DNA of 64,000 bases, taken from assembly GCF_050699915.1 (NCBI RefSeq), contig NZ_JBOHGA010000003.1:8648-72647 (forward strand), in the 5' to 3' direction. The notes under the pieces were generated by a model that saw nothing but the letters and a program-made list of their open reading frames with translations, searched no databases and was not told the origin of the DNA. Both the position numbers and the translations under genes were made by a program. Within the stretch, counting starts at the first letter, position 1, and each line of letters opens with the position of its first letter. This DNA comes from Actinophytocola sp050699915. Lineage in GTDB: Bacteria > Actinomycetota > Actinomycetes > Mycobacteriales > Pseudonocardiaceae. Shown one piece after another: positions 50,509-59,092 of the stretch.

Positions 50509-52992
50509 ATGCGGACCGCGGTGAACAAGACCTCCATCCGGCGTGGCCGGGCTCACTCCATTCGGACGCGTGTACTCACCATCGCGCTGGTGCCCTGTTT
50601 CGTCTTTTTGCTAGCCGGAACCGCCGGTGCCGGTTATCTCATCTACGACGCGGCGAAGACGCGGAGCTACTTCAACCTCGCGAGCGAGACGCAGGACACC
50701 GCGCTGCCGCTGATCCTCTCGCTGCAGGAGGAACGCCGGCTGACGCTGCGCCGCCTGGCGAGCTACGGGACGTTCCAGTCCGAGCTGATCCAGCAGCGGC
50801 AACGGACCGACGCGGTGGTCGGCCAGGTCACCGCGAAGCTCGGCGAGCTCTCCGAGGTCGCGCCGGACACGGTGCGCGGCGACATCGCCGAGTTCTCCAC
50901 GCTGATGGCGAAGCTGCCCGAGGTGCGCGCCCAGGTGGACGGCGGCCAGATCGGCGTGAGCGAGTCGTTCGCCTTCTACAACCAGATCGTCGACCAGTTC
51001 GTCCAGGGCTCGCAGGGCTTGTCCCTGTTCGCGCCGGATGCCGACACCGCGTACGCCCAGCTGGTCGTCGCACCCCTGCTCACCGGCGCGGACCTCATGC
51101 AGCGCGCGGACGCGCTCGCCACGGCCAGCATCGTCGGGCGCGGGATCACCGGCGCCGACTTCCGCACCTTCCAGGGCCAGGTCAGCGCCTACCACCTGCA
51201 GCTCGACTCGTCGGTCCCGCTGGCGAACCAGGCGGTGCAGGACCAGTACGCGAAGCTGCGGAAGAGCCCGGCGTGGCAACGGCTGACCTCCGTCGAGGAC
51301 ACGCTGGCCCAGGGCAAGACCGAGCTCCCGATCACCGAGGACCTCTGGCGCGCGGCCGCCCGCGACGTCGGCGTCGCGCTCATGTCGATGCTGTCCACGC
51401 AGAACGACCGGACGAACGCGGAGGCCCTGGACAAGGTCGACAACATGCTGATCCGGGCGATCGTCGCGGGCGTGCTCGTGCTGTTGCTCGCCATCGCCGT
51501 GTTCGTGATCGCGCTGCGGCTGTCCCGCCGGCTCATCGACCGGCTCACCAGGCTGCGCCACGAGGCACTCGACCTCGCCGACCACAAGCTGCCCGAGCTG
51601 GTCGAGAAGGTCCGCACCGGCAAGGACGTCCGGGTCGACGACTCGCTGCGGCTGCGCGACCACGGCCGCGACGAGATCGGCGAGGTGGCCGAGGCGTTCA
51701 ACAAGGCGCAGCAGACCGCCGTGTCGGCCGCCGTGCAGGAGGCGAAGACCCGGGAGGGCACCAACAAGGTCTTCCTCAACATCGCCCACCGCAGCCAGGT
51801 GATCGTGCACCGCCAGCTCAAGGTGCTCGACGAGGCCGAGCGCGGGCAGGAGGACCCCGAGCAGCTGGAGATGCTCTTCCAGCTCGACCACCTGTCCACC
51901 CGCGCCCGCCGCAACGCCGAGAACCTGATCATCCTCGGCGGCGGGCAGCCGGGCCGGCGCTGGCGCAACCCGGTGAGCCTCACCGAGCTCGCCCGCGGCG
52001 CGGCGGCGGAGACCGAGCACTTCGCCCGCGTCAAGATCGCCAAGCTGCCGGCGCGCGCGGTCAACGGGCCGGTCGTCGGCGACCTCGTGCACCTGCTGGC
52101 GGAGCTGATCGACAACGCGACGACGTTCTCGCCGCCGGAGTCGGGCGTCGAGGTGCGCGGCAACATCGTCGGCCGCGGCGTGGTGCTGGAGATCGAGGAC
52201 CAGGGCCTGGGCATCGAGAGCGACCGCATCGAGGACCTCAACACGATGCTCGCGAACCCGCCGGACTTCGGGATCATGGCGCTGTCCGCGGAGCCGCGGC
52301 TGGGCCTGTTCGTGGTGGCGCGGCTCGCGGCCCGGCACGGCATCGCGGTGTCGCTGCGCGAGTCGGCCTACGGCGGCACGCGAGCGATCGTGCTGGTGCG
52401 CAACGAGTTGCTCGGCGAGGTGCCCGACCCGGACGCGGTCGAGCCGACCGCCCGGCACGAGGCCGCGTCGCCGGTGCTGCCCACGGTCAAGCTGCCCATC
52501 CCGGTGGTGGCGGACCTGCCGCCGCTCCCGATGGTGGCGGCGCGGCCGGGCGAGGACCTGTTCCGCCCGCAGCGCCCGGTCGACGTGCCGACGAACGGCT
52601 CCAACGGCACCAACGGCTCGAACGGCACCAACGGCGGTGCCCACGCCCTGCCGGATCCGCCCACGGTCCACGTGCGGACGGCGCCACAGTCACCGGCACA
52701 GTCACCGGTCGGGCAGCTCGCACCGGACCGGCCACCGCTGCCGCGCCGGCGGCGCCAGCAGAACCTGGCGCCGCAGCTGCGCGAGGCGCCGGCCGCCTGG
52801 CCGGACGAGGTCCCCCGCGATGACTCCCGCGACTCCCGCGACTCCCGCGTGGACTCGCCGGACCAGGCGCGCAGCCGGTTGGCCGCGTTCCAGCGCGGGA
52901 CGCGACAGGGCCGCGAGGAGCCGGCCGACGAATACACCGACGGCGACGACATCACGGGGAGCGTGCGCAATGGCCAACACCGCAGTGAGTGA
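50509..52992 (+). CDS. cvnA: Conservon sensor histidine kinase with NIT-type sensor domain
   Basis: The protein has 827 residues from ATG 50509; the GGAAGGA just upstream touches this ATG, so the GTG at 50521 may be the real start. Layout: cytoplasmic start, membrane helix (about 22-48), extracellular nitrate/nitrite-sensor-like helical domain (to about 310), second helix (LIRAIVAGVLVLLLAIAVFVIALRL in part), HAMP, a kinase region with LNIAHRSQVIVHRQLKVLDE, and an ATPase domain with LIDNATTFSPPES and DQGLGI. The last 190 residues are Pro/Gly/Asn-rich and disordered, with NGS/NGT repeats. Conservon sensors work with the following three small proteins at the membrane. Confidence 0.93.
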   Translation: MRTAVNKTSIRRGRAHSIRTRVLTIALVPCFVFLLAGTAGAGYLIYDAAKTRSYFNLASETQDTALPLILSLQEERRLTLRRLASYGTFQSELIQQRQRTDAVVGQVTAKLGELSEVAPDTVRGDIAEFSTLMAKLPEVRAQVDGGQIGVSESFAFYNQIVDQFVQGSQGLSLFAPDADTAYAQLVVAPLLTGADLMQRADALATASIVGRGITGADFRTFQGQVSAYHLQLDSSVPLANQAVQDQYAKLRKSPAWQRLTSVEDTLAQGKTELPITEDLWRAAARDVGVALMSMLSTQNDRTNAEALDKVDNMLIRAIVAGVLVLLLAIAVFVIALRLSRRLIDRLTRLRHEALDLADHKLPELVEKVRTGKDVRVDDSLRLRDHGRDEIGEVAEAFNKAQQTAVSAAVQEAKTREGTNKVFLNIAHRSQVIVHRQLKVLDEAERGQEDPEQLEMLFQLDHLSTRARRNAENLIILGGGQPGRRWRNPVSLTELARGAAAETEHFARVKIAKLPARAVNGPVVGDLVHLLAELIDNATTFSPPESGVEVRGNIVGRGVVLEIEDQGLGIESDRIEDLNTMLANPPDFGIMALSAEPRLGLFVVARLAARHGIAVSLRESAYGGTRAIVLVRNELLGEVPDPDAVEPTARHEAASPVLPTVKLPIPVVADLPPLPMVAARPGEDLFRPQRPVDVPTNGSNGTNGSNGTNGGAHALPDPPTVHVRTAPQSPAQSPVGQLAPDRPPLPRRRRQQNLAPQLREAPAAWPDEVPRDDSRDSRDSRVDSPDQARSRLAAFQRGTRQGREEPADEYTDGDDITGSVRNGQHRSE

Positions 52993-53383
52993 GCTCGACT
53001 GGTTGCTCAACGAGCTGGTCAAGCGAGTCGCGGGGGTGGACCGGGCCGTCGTGCTGTCCGCGGACGGGCTGCTCATCGGCCGGTCCGGCAACATCTCCGA
53101 CGCCGACGGCGAGCACCTGTCGGCGGTGGCGTCGGCGTTCCAGAGCCTCGCCCGGGGCACCGGCCGGCACTTCGGTGGTGGGCAGGTGCGGCAGACGCTG
53201 GTGGAGATGGACCACGCGTACCTGTTCGTCACGGCGGCCGGGCACGGCGCCTGCCTCGCGCTGCTGGCCGAGGAGACCGCGGACGTCGGGATGATCGCCT
53301 ACGAGATGAACCTGATGGTCAAGCGGGTCGGCGCGGTGCTGACCGCGAGGCCGCGCGAGGCCATGGGCCGTCCGGTGCCATGA
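52970..53383 (+). CDS. cvnB: Conservon roadblock/LC7 protein
   Basis: The 137-residue protein overlaps the sensor gene by 23 bp. The roadblock/LC7 fold is clear: DRAVVLSADGLLIGRSGNISDADGEHLSAVASAFQSLA in part and YLFVTAAGHGACLALLAEETADVGMIAYEMNLMVKRVG. Roadblock proteins act as partners or regulators of small GTPases, here CvnD. In Streptomyces conservons the four proteins form a membrane complex likened to a G-protein coupled system. Its TGA overlaps the start of cvnC. Confidence 0.95.
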   Translation: MANTAVSELDWLLNELVKRVAGVDRAVVLSADGLLIGRSGNISDADGEHLSAVASAFQSLARGTGRHFGGGQVRQTLVEMDHAYLFVTAAGHGACLALLAEETADVGMIAYEMNLMVKRVGAVLTARPREAMGRPVP

Positions 53384-53733
53384 GCACGGAGGCCTGGTTC
53401 GACGATCCGCTGGTGCGGCCGTACGCCGTGACGGGCGGTCGAACCAGGTCCAGCACGCTCGGGCTGGACCTGATCACGCTGGTCGTGGCGATGCGCACGC
53501 CGGCCGAGGTGGACCTGCAGCCGGAGTACGCGAAGACGTTGCAGGTGTGCCAGCACCCGATCTCGGTGGTCGAGGTGGCGGCGCTGGTGAACCTGCCGCT
53601 ACAGGTGGTGAAGGTCGTGCTGAGCGACCTGATCACGCAGGGCCTGGTGATCTTCCGGTCCGCGCCGCCGTCCGACGACGCTCCCAGCCAACACCTACTC
53701 CAGGCGGTTCTCGATGGCATCAGACGGCTCTGA
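53380..53733 (+). CDS. cvnC: Conservon DUF742 protein
   Basis: The 117-residue protein starts inside the cvnB stop (ATGA). It has the DUF742 pattern LVRPYAVTGGRTRSS, then a winged-helix-like C-terminal half (CQHPISVVEVAALVNLPLQVVKVVLSDLITQGLV in part). It is an adaptor in the conservon complex; the winged helix may have a protein-binding role. It overlaps the GTPase gene by 20 bp. Confidence 0.95.
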   Translation: MSTEAWFDDPLVRPYAVTGGRTRSSTLGLDLITLVVAMRTPAEVDLQPEYAKTLQVCQHPISVVEVAALVNLPLQVVKVVLSDLITQGLVIFRSAPPSDDAPSQHLLQAVLDGIRRL

Positions 53734-54298
53734 CCGCCGGTTCAGCTCCGCGGTCAAGATCGTCATCGCCGGCGGTTTCGGCGTCGGCAAGACGACGCTC
53801 GTCGGCTCGGTCAGCGAGGTGCCGCCGCTGCGGACGGAGGAGCTGATCACTACCGCGTCGTCCGGAGTGGACGACCTGGAGGGTGTGGAGACCAAGTCGA
53901 CGACGACGGTGGCACTGGATTTCGGCCGGATCACGATCAACCCGGAGCTGATCCTGTACCTGTTCGGCACGCCGGGCCAGCACCGCTTCTGGTTCATGTG
54001 GGACGAGCTGTCCCGGGGCGCGTTGGGCGCGGTGGTACTGGCCGACACCCGCCGGCTGGACACGTGCTTTCCCGCGGTGGACTTCTTCGAACGCCGCCGC
54101 CTGCCCTTCATCGTGGCCGTCAACTGCTTCGACGACGCGCACCGCTACGGGACGGAGGAGGTGCGCGGCGCCCTGGACCTGGACCCGCACGTCCCGATCC
54201 TCCTGTGCGACGCCCGTGCTCGGGACTCCACGAAACAGGTCCTGACGGCCCTGATGCACCACGTCATGACCGCCGCCCGCCTGGCCGAAACGCACTGA
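53714..54298 (+). CDS. cvnD: Conservon Ras-like GTPase
   Basis: The 194-residue GTP-binding protein has P-loop GGFGVGKTT (20-28), a switch-like ETKSTTTVALDFGRI, G3 region LFGTPGQHRFWFMWDEL, and a G4-like VNCFDDAHR in place of NKxD. These deviations are usual for MglA-like conservon GTPases. It is expected to switch between GTP and GDP under control of the roadblock protein and the sensor kinase. It is the last gene of the operon and no cytochrome P450 genes follow, unlike some Streptomyces conservons. Confidence 0.95.
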   Translation: MASDGSDRRFSSAVKIVIAGGFGVGKTTLVGSVSEVPPLRTEELITTASSGVDDLEGVETKSTTTVALDFGRITINPELILYLFGTPGQHRFWFMWDELSRGALGAVVLADTRRLDTCFPAVDFFERRRLPFIVAVNCFDDAHRYGTEEVRGALDLDPHVPILLCDARARDSTKQVLTALMHHVMTAARLAETH

Positions 54299-54312
54299 CC
54301 GAGCTCGTCGAG

Positions 54313-55518
54313 TCAGATTTCCATGGCCGCGGCCTTCGAGATCAGAAAGTGCTGTTCCGGCCGGCTGGGCGAATGCCGCGCCGCCAGCTCGTAGTGGTGC
54401 CGCGCCCCCTCCCGATCCCCGGACAGCGCAAGCAGATGTGCCCGTACCGCGGAAACTCGGTAGTGATCCGCCAGGGCCGGGTCCGACAGCGCGGCGTCCA
54501 GTTCGGACAGTCCGGCAGCCGCCCCGTGCACCATCGCCAGCGCGACTATTCGGTTCAGCGTCACCATCGGGCCCGGCGACGCCGTGCGCAGCAGTTCGTA
54601 CAAGGTCAGGATCTGGCGCCAGTCCGTGTCCTCCGCCCGCCGCGCCTCGTCGTGGAGCGCGGCTATCGCGGCCTGCAGCTGGTACGGGCCGATCGGCGCG
54701 CTCGTCAGCGTGTCGGTCAGCAGCGACTCCCCCTCGGCGATCAGCTCGCGGTCCCACAGCGATCTGTCCTGTTCGGACAGCGGGATCGGCATGCCGGAGG
54801 ACGAGACGCGGGCCGGGCGCCGCGCGTCGGTCAGCAGCATCAACGCCAGCAGGCCCGCCACCTCACCCTCAGCCGGCAGCCGGGCACGCAGCTGACGCGT
54901 CAGCCGGATCGCCTCGGTCGACAGCTCCACCCGGTGCAGCGACGAGCCCGACGACGCCGTGTAGCCCTCGTTGAAGATCAGGTACAGCACGTGCAGCACG
55001 GCGCCCAGCCGCTCGGGCCGCTCGGCCGGCGGTGGCATCGAGAAGCCCGCGCCCTTGATCTTCGCCTTCGCCCGGCTGACCCGTTGTGCCACCGTCGCCT
55101 CCGGCACCAGGAACGCCCGCGCGATCTCCGCCGTCGTCAGCCCGCCGACCGCCCGCAGCGTGAGCGCCACCTGTGACGACGGCGTCAGCGCGGGATGGCA
55201 GCACAGGAACAGCAGCGTCAGCGAGTCGTCCTCGGCCGGCACATCGGCAGGGGCATCCGAGGCGGGCGAGGACAGCGCGAACACCGCCGACTCGCGCCGG
55301 CGCCGGGCCGAGTCGCTGCGCCACTGCTCGGTCCGCCGTCGCGACGCCACCGTGATCAGCCACCCCTTCGGATGGTCCGGCAGCCCCTCGACCGGCCACT
55401 GCGTCGCCGCCGCGAGCAGCGCCTCCTGCACGGCGTCCTCGCACGCGTCGAAGTCGCCGTGCCGCCGCACGACCGCGGTCAGCACCTGCGGCGCGAGCTC
55501 CCGCAGCAGCGCGTCCAC
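54313..55518 (-). CDS. ECF42-type RNA polymerase sigma factor
   Basis: The 401-residue protein is started at GTG 55518, two bases after the stop of the YCII gene. The N-terminal sigma region 2 (VVRRHGDFDACEDAVQEALLAAATQWP), then WRSDSARRRRES, is followed by region 4 (LRAVGGLTTAEIARAFLVPEATVAQRVSRAKAKIK). A long C-terminal extension of about 220 residues (RPERLGAVLHVLYLIFNEGYTASSG, ending in TPR-like helices) is typical of the ECF42 group, which is coded next to DGPF/YCII proteins and lacks a classical anti-sigma factor. It is paralogous to the sigma factor at 56986. Confidence 0.92.
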   Translation of the reverse strand: MDALLRELAPQVLTAVVRRHGDFDACEDAVQEALLAAATQWPVEGLPDHPKGWLITVASRRRTEQWRSDSARRRRESAVFALSSPASDAPADVPAEDDSLTLLFLCCHPALTPSSQVALTLRAVGGLTTAEIARAFLVPEATVAQRVSRAKAKIKGAGFSMPPPAERPERLGAVLHVLYLIFNEGYTASSGSSLHRVELSTEAIRLTRQLRARLPAEGEVAGLLALMLLTDARRPARVSSSGMPIPLSEQDRSLWDRELIAEGESLLTDTLTSAPIGPYQLQAAIAALHDEARRAEDTDWRQILTLYELLRTASPGPMVTLNRIVALAMVHGAAAGLSELDAALSDPALADHYRVSAVRAHLLALSGDREGARHHYELAARHSPSRPEQHFLISKAAAMEI

Positions 55519-55520
55519 GG

Positions 55521-55889
55521 CTACGCCAGCGCGGCGAGGTCGACGATCGGCCGGACCTCCACCAGCCCCATGAACGCCTCCGGCACCTTCGCGGCGATCT
55601 CCACCGCCCGGTCCAGGTTCACGCACTCGACCAGGTAGAACCCGACCAGGTACTCCTTGACCTCGGCGAACGGTCCGTCGGTCGTCAGCGTCCCGCCCTC
55701 GGTGACGTGCACCCGCTTGCCCTTCGCCGCGTCGTCGAGCGCCTCGGACTCGACCAGCTCGCCGGACGCGGTCAGCTCCGCGTCGAGCGCCTCGTACGCG
55801 CCCAGACCCGACGCGCGCTCCTCGGGGGTGAACTTCTCCCAGAGCGCCCGCGACTCGGGGTTGCTGTAGATCAGGATCAGGTACTTCAC
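55521..55889 (-). CDS. YCII/DGPF-domain protein, partner of the ECF42 sigma factor
   Basis: The 122-residue dimeric alpha-beta-barrel type protein starts MKYLILIYSNPESR and contains the DGPF motif (TTDGPFAEVKEYLVGFYLVE). YCII-like proteins coded beside ECF42 sigma factors are thought to act in the same pathway; their biochemical role is unclear. A conserved His/Asp pair as in YciI is not evident. The start faces the VOC gene across a 35-bp divergent gap, so both promoters overlap. Confidence 0.9.
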   Translation of the reverse strand: MKYLILIYSNPESRALWEKFTPEERASGLGAYEALDAELTASGELVESEALDDAAKGKRVHVTEGGTLTTDGPFAEVKEYLVGFYLVECVNLDRAVEIAAKVPEAFMGLVEVRPIVDLAALA

Positions 55890-55924
55890 TGGCAGATCCT
55901 CTCACCGTGCGGTAAGGAGAGCCC

Positions 55925-56290
55925 ATGTTCGAGCACACCAGAGCGTTCAGCGGTTTCTCCGTGGACGACATCGCCAAGGCCAACCAGTTCTACGGCGAGA
56001 CGCTGGGCCTGCGCGTGTCGGAGGAGCACGGCATGCTGACGTTGCACATCGCGGGCGACCGGGACACGCTGGTCTACCCCAAGCCGGACCACACGCCGGC
56101 CGCGTACACGATCCTCAACTTCCCCGTCGCCGACATCGAGGCCGCGGTCGACGGGCTCGCCGCCCGGGGCGTCGAGTTCGAGAAGTACCCGCACGTCGAC
56201 GAGAAGGGCATCTTCCGCGAGATGGGCCCGCTGATCGCGTGGTTCCGCGACCCGGCCGGCAACGTCCTCGCGGTACTCCAGGAGGACTGA
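55925..56290 (+). CDS. Glyoxalase/VOC-superfamily protein
   Basis: The 121-residue protein has AAGGAG upstream of ATG 55925. Vicinal-oxygen-chelate repeats are visible: SGFSVDDIAKANQFYGETLGL at the start and LIAWFRDPAGNVLAVLQ at the end, with potential metal-ligand positions at a few His and Glu residues. Members include glyoxalases, dioxygenases and drug-binding proteins. It lies between two YCII/sigma modules and is followed by a small hairpin. Confidence 0.9.
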   Translation: MFEHTRAFSGFSVDDIAKANQFYGETLGLRVSEEHGMLTLHIAGDRDTLVYPKPDHTPAAYTILNFPVADIEAAVDGLAARGVEFEKYPHVDEKGIFREMGPLIAWFRDPAGNVLAVLQED

Positions 56291-56308
56291 CCTCGACCAC
56301 GGTCGAGG
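56291..56308 (+). terminator. Small hairpin after the VOC gene
   Basis: CCTCGACC and GGTCGAGG form an 8-bp inverted repeat with a 2-base centre, directly after the stop codon. It is palindromic DNA with a tight loop, so a weak terminator at best. Confidence 0.35.
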
Positions 56309-56410
56309 CGGCGGCGGAAATTCTGGGCGAAACGGTAGAGGACGCGTAGCGTGCTTCGACGTCCCCACGAAAGACGCCCGGCGTGGGCGTCACCAGTGAG
56401 GAGAAGCGCC

Positions 56411-56806
56411 GTGAAGTACATGCTGCTGATGAACACCACCGACATCGGGCACCCGCCGATCACCGAGTGGGACCCGGTCGACGTCAAGGCGCACATCGAG
56501 TTCATGGGCGTGTTCGGCGAGAGCCTGGTCGAGTCGGGCGAGCTGGTCACCGCCGAGGGGCTGGCCATGCCGGACCAGGCGAAGATCGTCACCGCGCGGG
56601 ACGGCGCCGCTCCGGCGATCACCGACGGGCCGTTCCCGGAGTCCAAGGAGTTCCTCGCCGGCTACTGGATCGTGGACGTGGACAGTACGGAGCGCGCGCT
56701 GGAGATCGCCGCGGCGGCGTCCGCCTCGCCCGGACCGGGCGGCATCAACTTGAACCACCCGATCGAGGTACGCCAGGTGATGTCCGCTCCCGAAGTAGAC
56801 GTGTGA
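56411..56806 (+). CDS. YCII/DGPF-domain protein, partner of the second ECF42 sigma factor
   Basis: The 131-residue protein starts at GTG 56411 with GAGGAG 8 nt upstream. The fold is the same as the protein at 55521: VKYMLLMNTTDIGHPP, GELVTAEGLAMPDQ and the motif AITDGPFPESKEFLAGYWIVDVDSTERA. It precedes the second sigma factor gene in the same orientation, separated by 179 bp with inverted repeats. The two YCII proteins share only the family pattern, so they are not recent duplicates. Confidence 0.92.
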   Translation: MKYMLLMNTTDIGHPPITEWDPVDVKAHIEFMGVFGESLVESGELVTAEGLAMPDQAKIVTARDGAAPAITDGPFPESKEFLAGYWIVDVDSTERALEIAAAASASPGPGGINLNHPIEVRQVMSAPEVDV

Positions 56807-56845
56807 CCGCGCGCACGCCGTGAGCGGGAGCGTAGCCGCGTGTTG

Positions 56846-56924
56846 CGAGGACAGTTCCCGACCTCGCCGGCGACGGCACCGCCGGTCGTCGCGACCGGAG
56901 CCGGCTCGTCGCGAACTGTCCTCG
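56846..56924. promoter_or_regulatory. Nested inverted repeats between YCII and sigma genes
   Basis: CGAGGACAGTTC (56846-56857) and GAACTGTCCTCG (56913-56924) match perfectly over 12 bp. Inside lies a second inverted repeat, CCGGTCG/CGACCGG at 56882-56898. RNA from this gap could fold as a long stem with an inner hairpin. It may limit read-through from the YCII gene into the sigma gene or be an operator. Confidence 0.5.
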
Positions 56925-56985
56925 GCCTGGACTGACGAGCGCGCGTAGGCGCGCCGGCGCCGAGCACGAGAGGAGGGAAGACGGC

Positions 56986-58221
56986 GTGCTAGCGGTGGAG
57001 CGAAGCGAGCCATCCGGCACTGCGGACCTGCTGCGTGAGCTCGCGCCGCAGGTCCTCGGCGCGCTGATGCGGCGCTACGACGACTTCGCCGCGGCGGAGG
57101 ACGCGGTCCAGGAGGCGCTGATCGCGGCCGCCGGGCAGTGGCCGGCCCGCGGGCTGCCCGACTACCCGCGCGGCTGGCTGATCCAGGTCGCGTCCCGCCG
57201 GATGACCGACCAGCTGCGCAACGAGCAGGCCCGGCGGCGACGCGAGGACCTGGTCGCGGCCCAGCCGGGCTCCGACGCGGTCGTGCCGGACACCGACGAC
57301 ACGCTGGTCGTGCTGTTCATGTGCTGCCACCCCGCGCTCAAGCCGCCGGCGGCGATCGCGCTGACGCTGCGCGCGGTCGGCGGCCTGTCGACCGCGGAGA
57401 TCGCCTCGGCGTTCCTGATCCCCGAGGCGACGATGGCGCAGCGGATCAGCCGGGCGAAGCTGAAGATCAAGTCCTCGGGCATCCCGTTCCGCCTGCCGAC
57501 CGCGGCCGAGCGGCCCGAGCGGCTGCGGCTGGTCCTGCACGTGCTGTACCTGATCTTCAACGAGGGCTACACGGCGACCGCCGGTCCGGCGCTGCACCGG
57601 GTCGAGCTGTCCGCGGAGGCGATCCGCCTGGCCCGCGCCACGCACCGGCTGCTGCCGAGCGAGAGCGAGGTGGCCGGCCTGCTGGCGCTGATGCTGTTGA
57701 TCGACGCGCGGCGGCCGGCCCGCACGCGCGCGGACGGGACCCTGGTGCCACTGGCCGAGCAGGACCGGTCCCGTTGGGACGGTGACCTGCTCGGCGAGGG
57801 CGTCGCGCTGATCACGCGGACACTGCCGCGCGGCCCGGTCGGCCCGTACCAGGTGCAGGCCGCGATCAACGCGGTCCACGACGAGGCGGCGAGCGCCGCG
57901 GACACCGACTGGCCACAGATCCTGGCGCTGTACGGGGTGCTCGAGCGCCTGACCGACAACCCGATGGTGACCTTGAACCACGCGATCGCCACCGCGATGG
58001 TGCACGGCCCTGCGCGGGGCCTCGAACAGCTGGAACCGTTGGCGGACAAGCTGTCCGGCCACCACCGGCTGCACGCGGTGCGCGCCCACCTGCTGGAGAT
58101 GTCGGGCGACCGGGCGGCGGCGCTGGCGGAGTACCGGCAGGCGGCCAACCGCACCACCAGCACTCCGGAGCGCCACTACCTCATGCGCCGAGCCGCTCAG
58201 CTCACCCGAGCCGCGCAGTGA
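56986..58221 (+). CDS. ECF42-type RNA polymerase sigma factor, second copy
   Basis: The 411-residue protein is started at the GTG at 56986 (VLAVERSEPSG), with GAGGGAAGACGGC upstream as ribosome site. Region 2 is LMRRYDDFAAAEDAVQEALIAAAGQWP, region 4 is LRAVGGLSTAEIASAFLIPEATMAQRISRAKLKIKSSG in part. The ECF42 extension again includes LVLHVLYLIFNEGYTATAGPALHRVELS and TPR-like helices at the end. It matches the paralogue at 54313 closely in the conserved parts but differs in linkers. Both could compete for or divide a set of promoters. The extension may sense a signal itself, since no anti-sigma gene is present. Confidence 0.93.
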   Translation: MLAVERSEPSGTADLLRELAPQVLGALMRRYDDFAAAEDAVQEALIAAAGQWPARGLPDYPRGWLIQVASRRMTDQLRNEQARRRREDLVAAQPGSDAVVPDTDDTLVVLFMCCHPALKPPAAIALTLRAVGGLSTAEIASAFLIPEATMAQRISRAKLKIKSSGIPFRLPTAAERPERLRLVLHVLYLIFNEGYTATAGPALHRVELSAEAIRLARATHRLLPSESEVAGLLALMLLIDARRPARTRADGTLVPLAEQDRSRWDGDLLGEGVALITRTLPRGPVGPYQVQAAINAVHDEAASAADTDWPQILALYGVLERLTDNPMVTLNHAIATAMVHGPARGLEQLEPLADKLSGHHRLHAVRAHLLEMSGDRAAALAEYRQAANRTTSTPERHYLMRRAAQLTRAAQ

Positions 58222-58234
58222 CCGTCCACAAAGG

Positions 58235-59092
58235 TCAGGGCTTGCGACCCACCACCGCGGAGCTGCACTGCTCCACCTGACTCAGCGGGCGCAGCCGCGG
58301 GCCGTCCGGCCACCACAGGTCGGAGAGCTCGAGGTCACCGGGCTTGCCCGGCCCGGGCGCGACGATCTCCATGCCGGGCAGGAATGCCAGGATCTCCTCG
58401 CGCGTCCGGAACTTCCCCGAGCCCATCGGGCTGTGCAGGAACACGTCCTCCATTCGCCGGGCCAGTTCGCTGTGCTCCGGCGTCTGCGGGTCGAGGAAAT
58501 GTGAAATCGCCACGAAACTGCCCGAGGGCAGCGCGTCGACGTATTCCTTCATCAGGTCGGCACCGTCGTCGGCCGTGTAGTGGTGCAGCGTGCCCACCTG
58601 CAGCAGTCCGACCGGCTCGGTGAAGTCGATGTGCTTCTCGATCAACGGGTGACCCAGCACCTCCTGCGGCTTGAAAATATCCGCCGCCATGAAATGCGTG
58701 AAGTCGTTCTCGGTCAGCAGCGCCTCGCCGTGCGCGATCACCACGGGGTCGTTGTCCACGTAGATGACCCGCGTCTCCGGGTCGATGCGTTGTGCGATCT
58801 GGTGAGTGTTCTCCGCGGTGGGCAGGCCCGAACCGCAGTCGATGAACTGCCGAACGCCGCCCTGGTCGGTGAGAAACCGAACCGCCCTGGTCAGGAAGTT
58901 GCGGTTCGACCACGCGAGATCCCGCGCCTCCGGTGCCTTCTCCTTAACCCGCTCGAAGACCTGGCGGTCGATCTCGTAGTTGTCCTTTCCACCGAGAAAC
59001 GCGTCGTATACCCGGGCGATGCTCGCACGGGTCGGGTCGACTCCGACGGGCACCGAGCTCGGTGCCTCGTATTTGGACGCGGTCCCTGACAT
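58235..59092 (-). CDS. DUF574-type SAM-dependent methyltransferase
   Basis: The 285-residue protein starts at ATG 59092 (MSGTASKYEAPSS) with GAGGTAG just upstream; an in-frame extension to 59293 is not needed. The family pattern VDPTRASIARVYDAFLGGKDNYEIDRQ is followed by the SAM-binding region FIDCGSGLPTAENTHQIAQ and YVDNDPVVIAHGEALL. Later LLQVGTLHHYTADDGADLM and ISHFLDPQTPEHS belong to this actinobacteria-specific family, which is found in many copies in filamentous actinomycetes. The acceptor is unknown. Confidence 0.93.
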   Translation of the reverse strand: MSGTASKYEAPSSVPVGVDPTRASIARVYDAFLGGKDNYEIDRQVFERVKEKAPEARDLAWSNRNFLTRAVRFLTDQGGVRQFIDCGSGLPTAENTHQIAQRIDPETRVIYVDNDPVVIAHGEALLTENDFTHFMAADIFKPQEVLGHPLIEKHIDFTEPVGLLQVGTLHHYTADDGADLMKEYVDALPSGSFVAISHFLDPQTPEHSELARRMEDVFLHSPMGSGKFRTREEILAFLPGMEIVAPGPGKPGDLELSDLWWPDGPRLRPLSQVEQCSSAVVGRKP

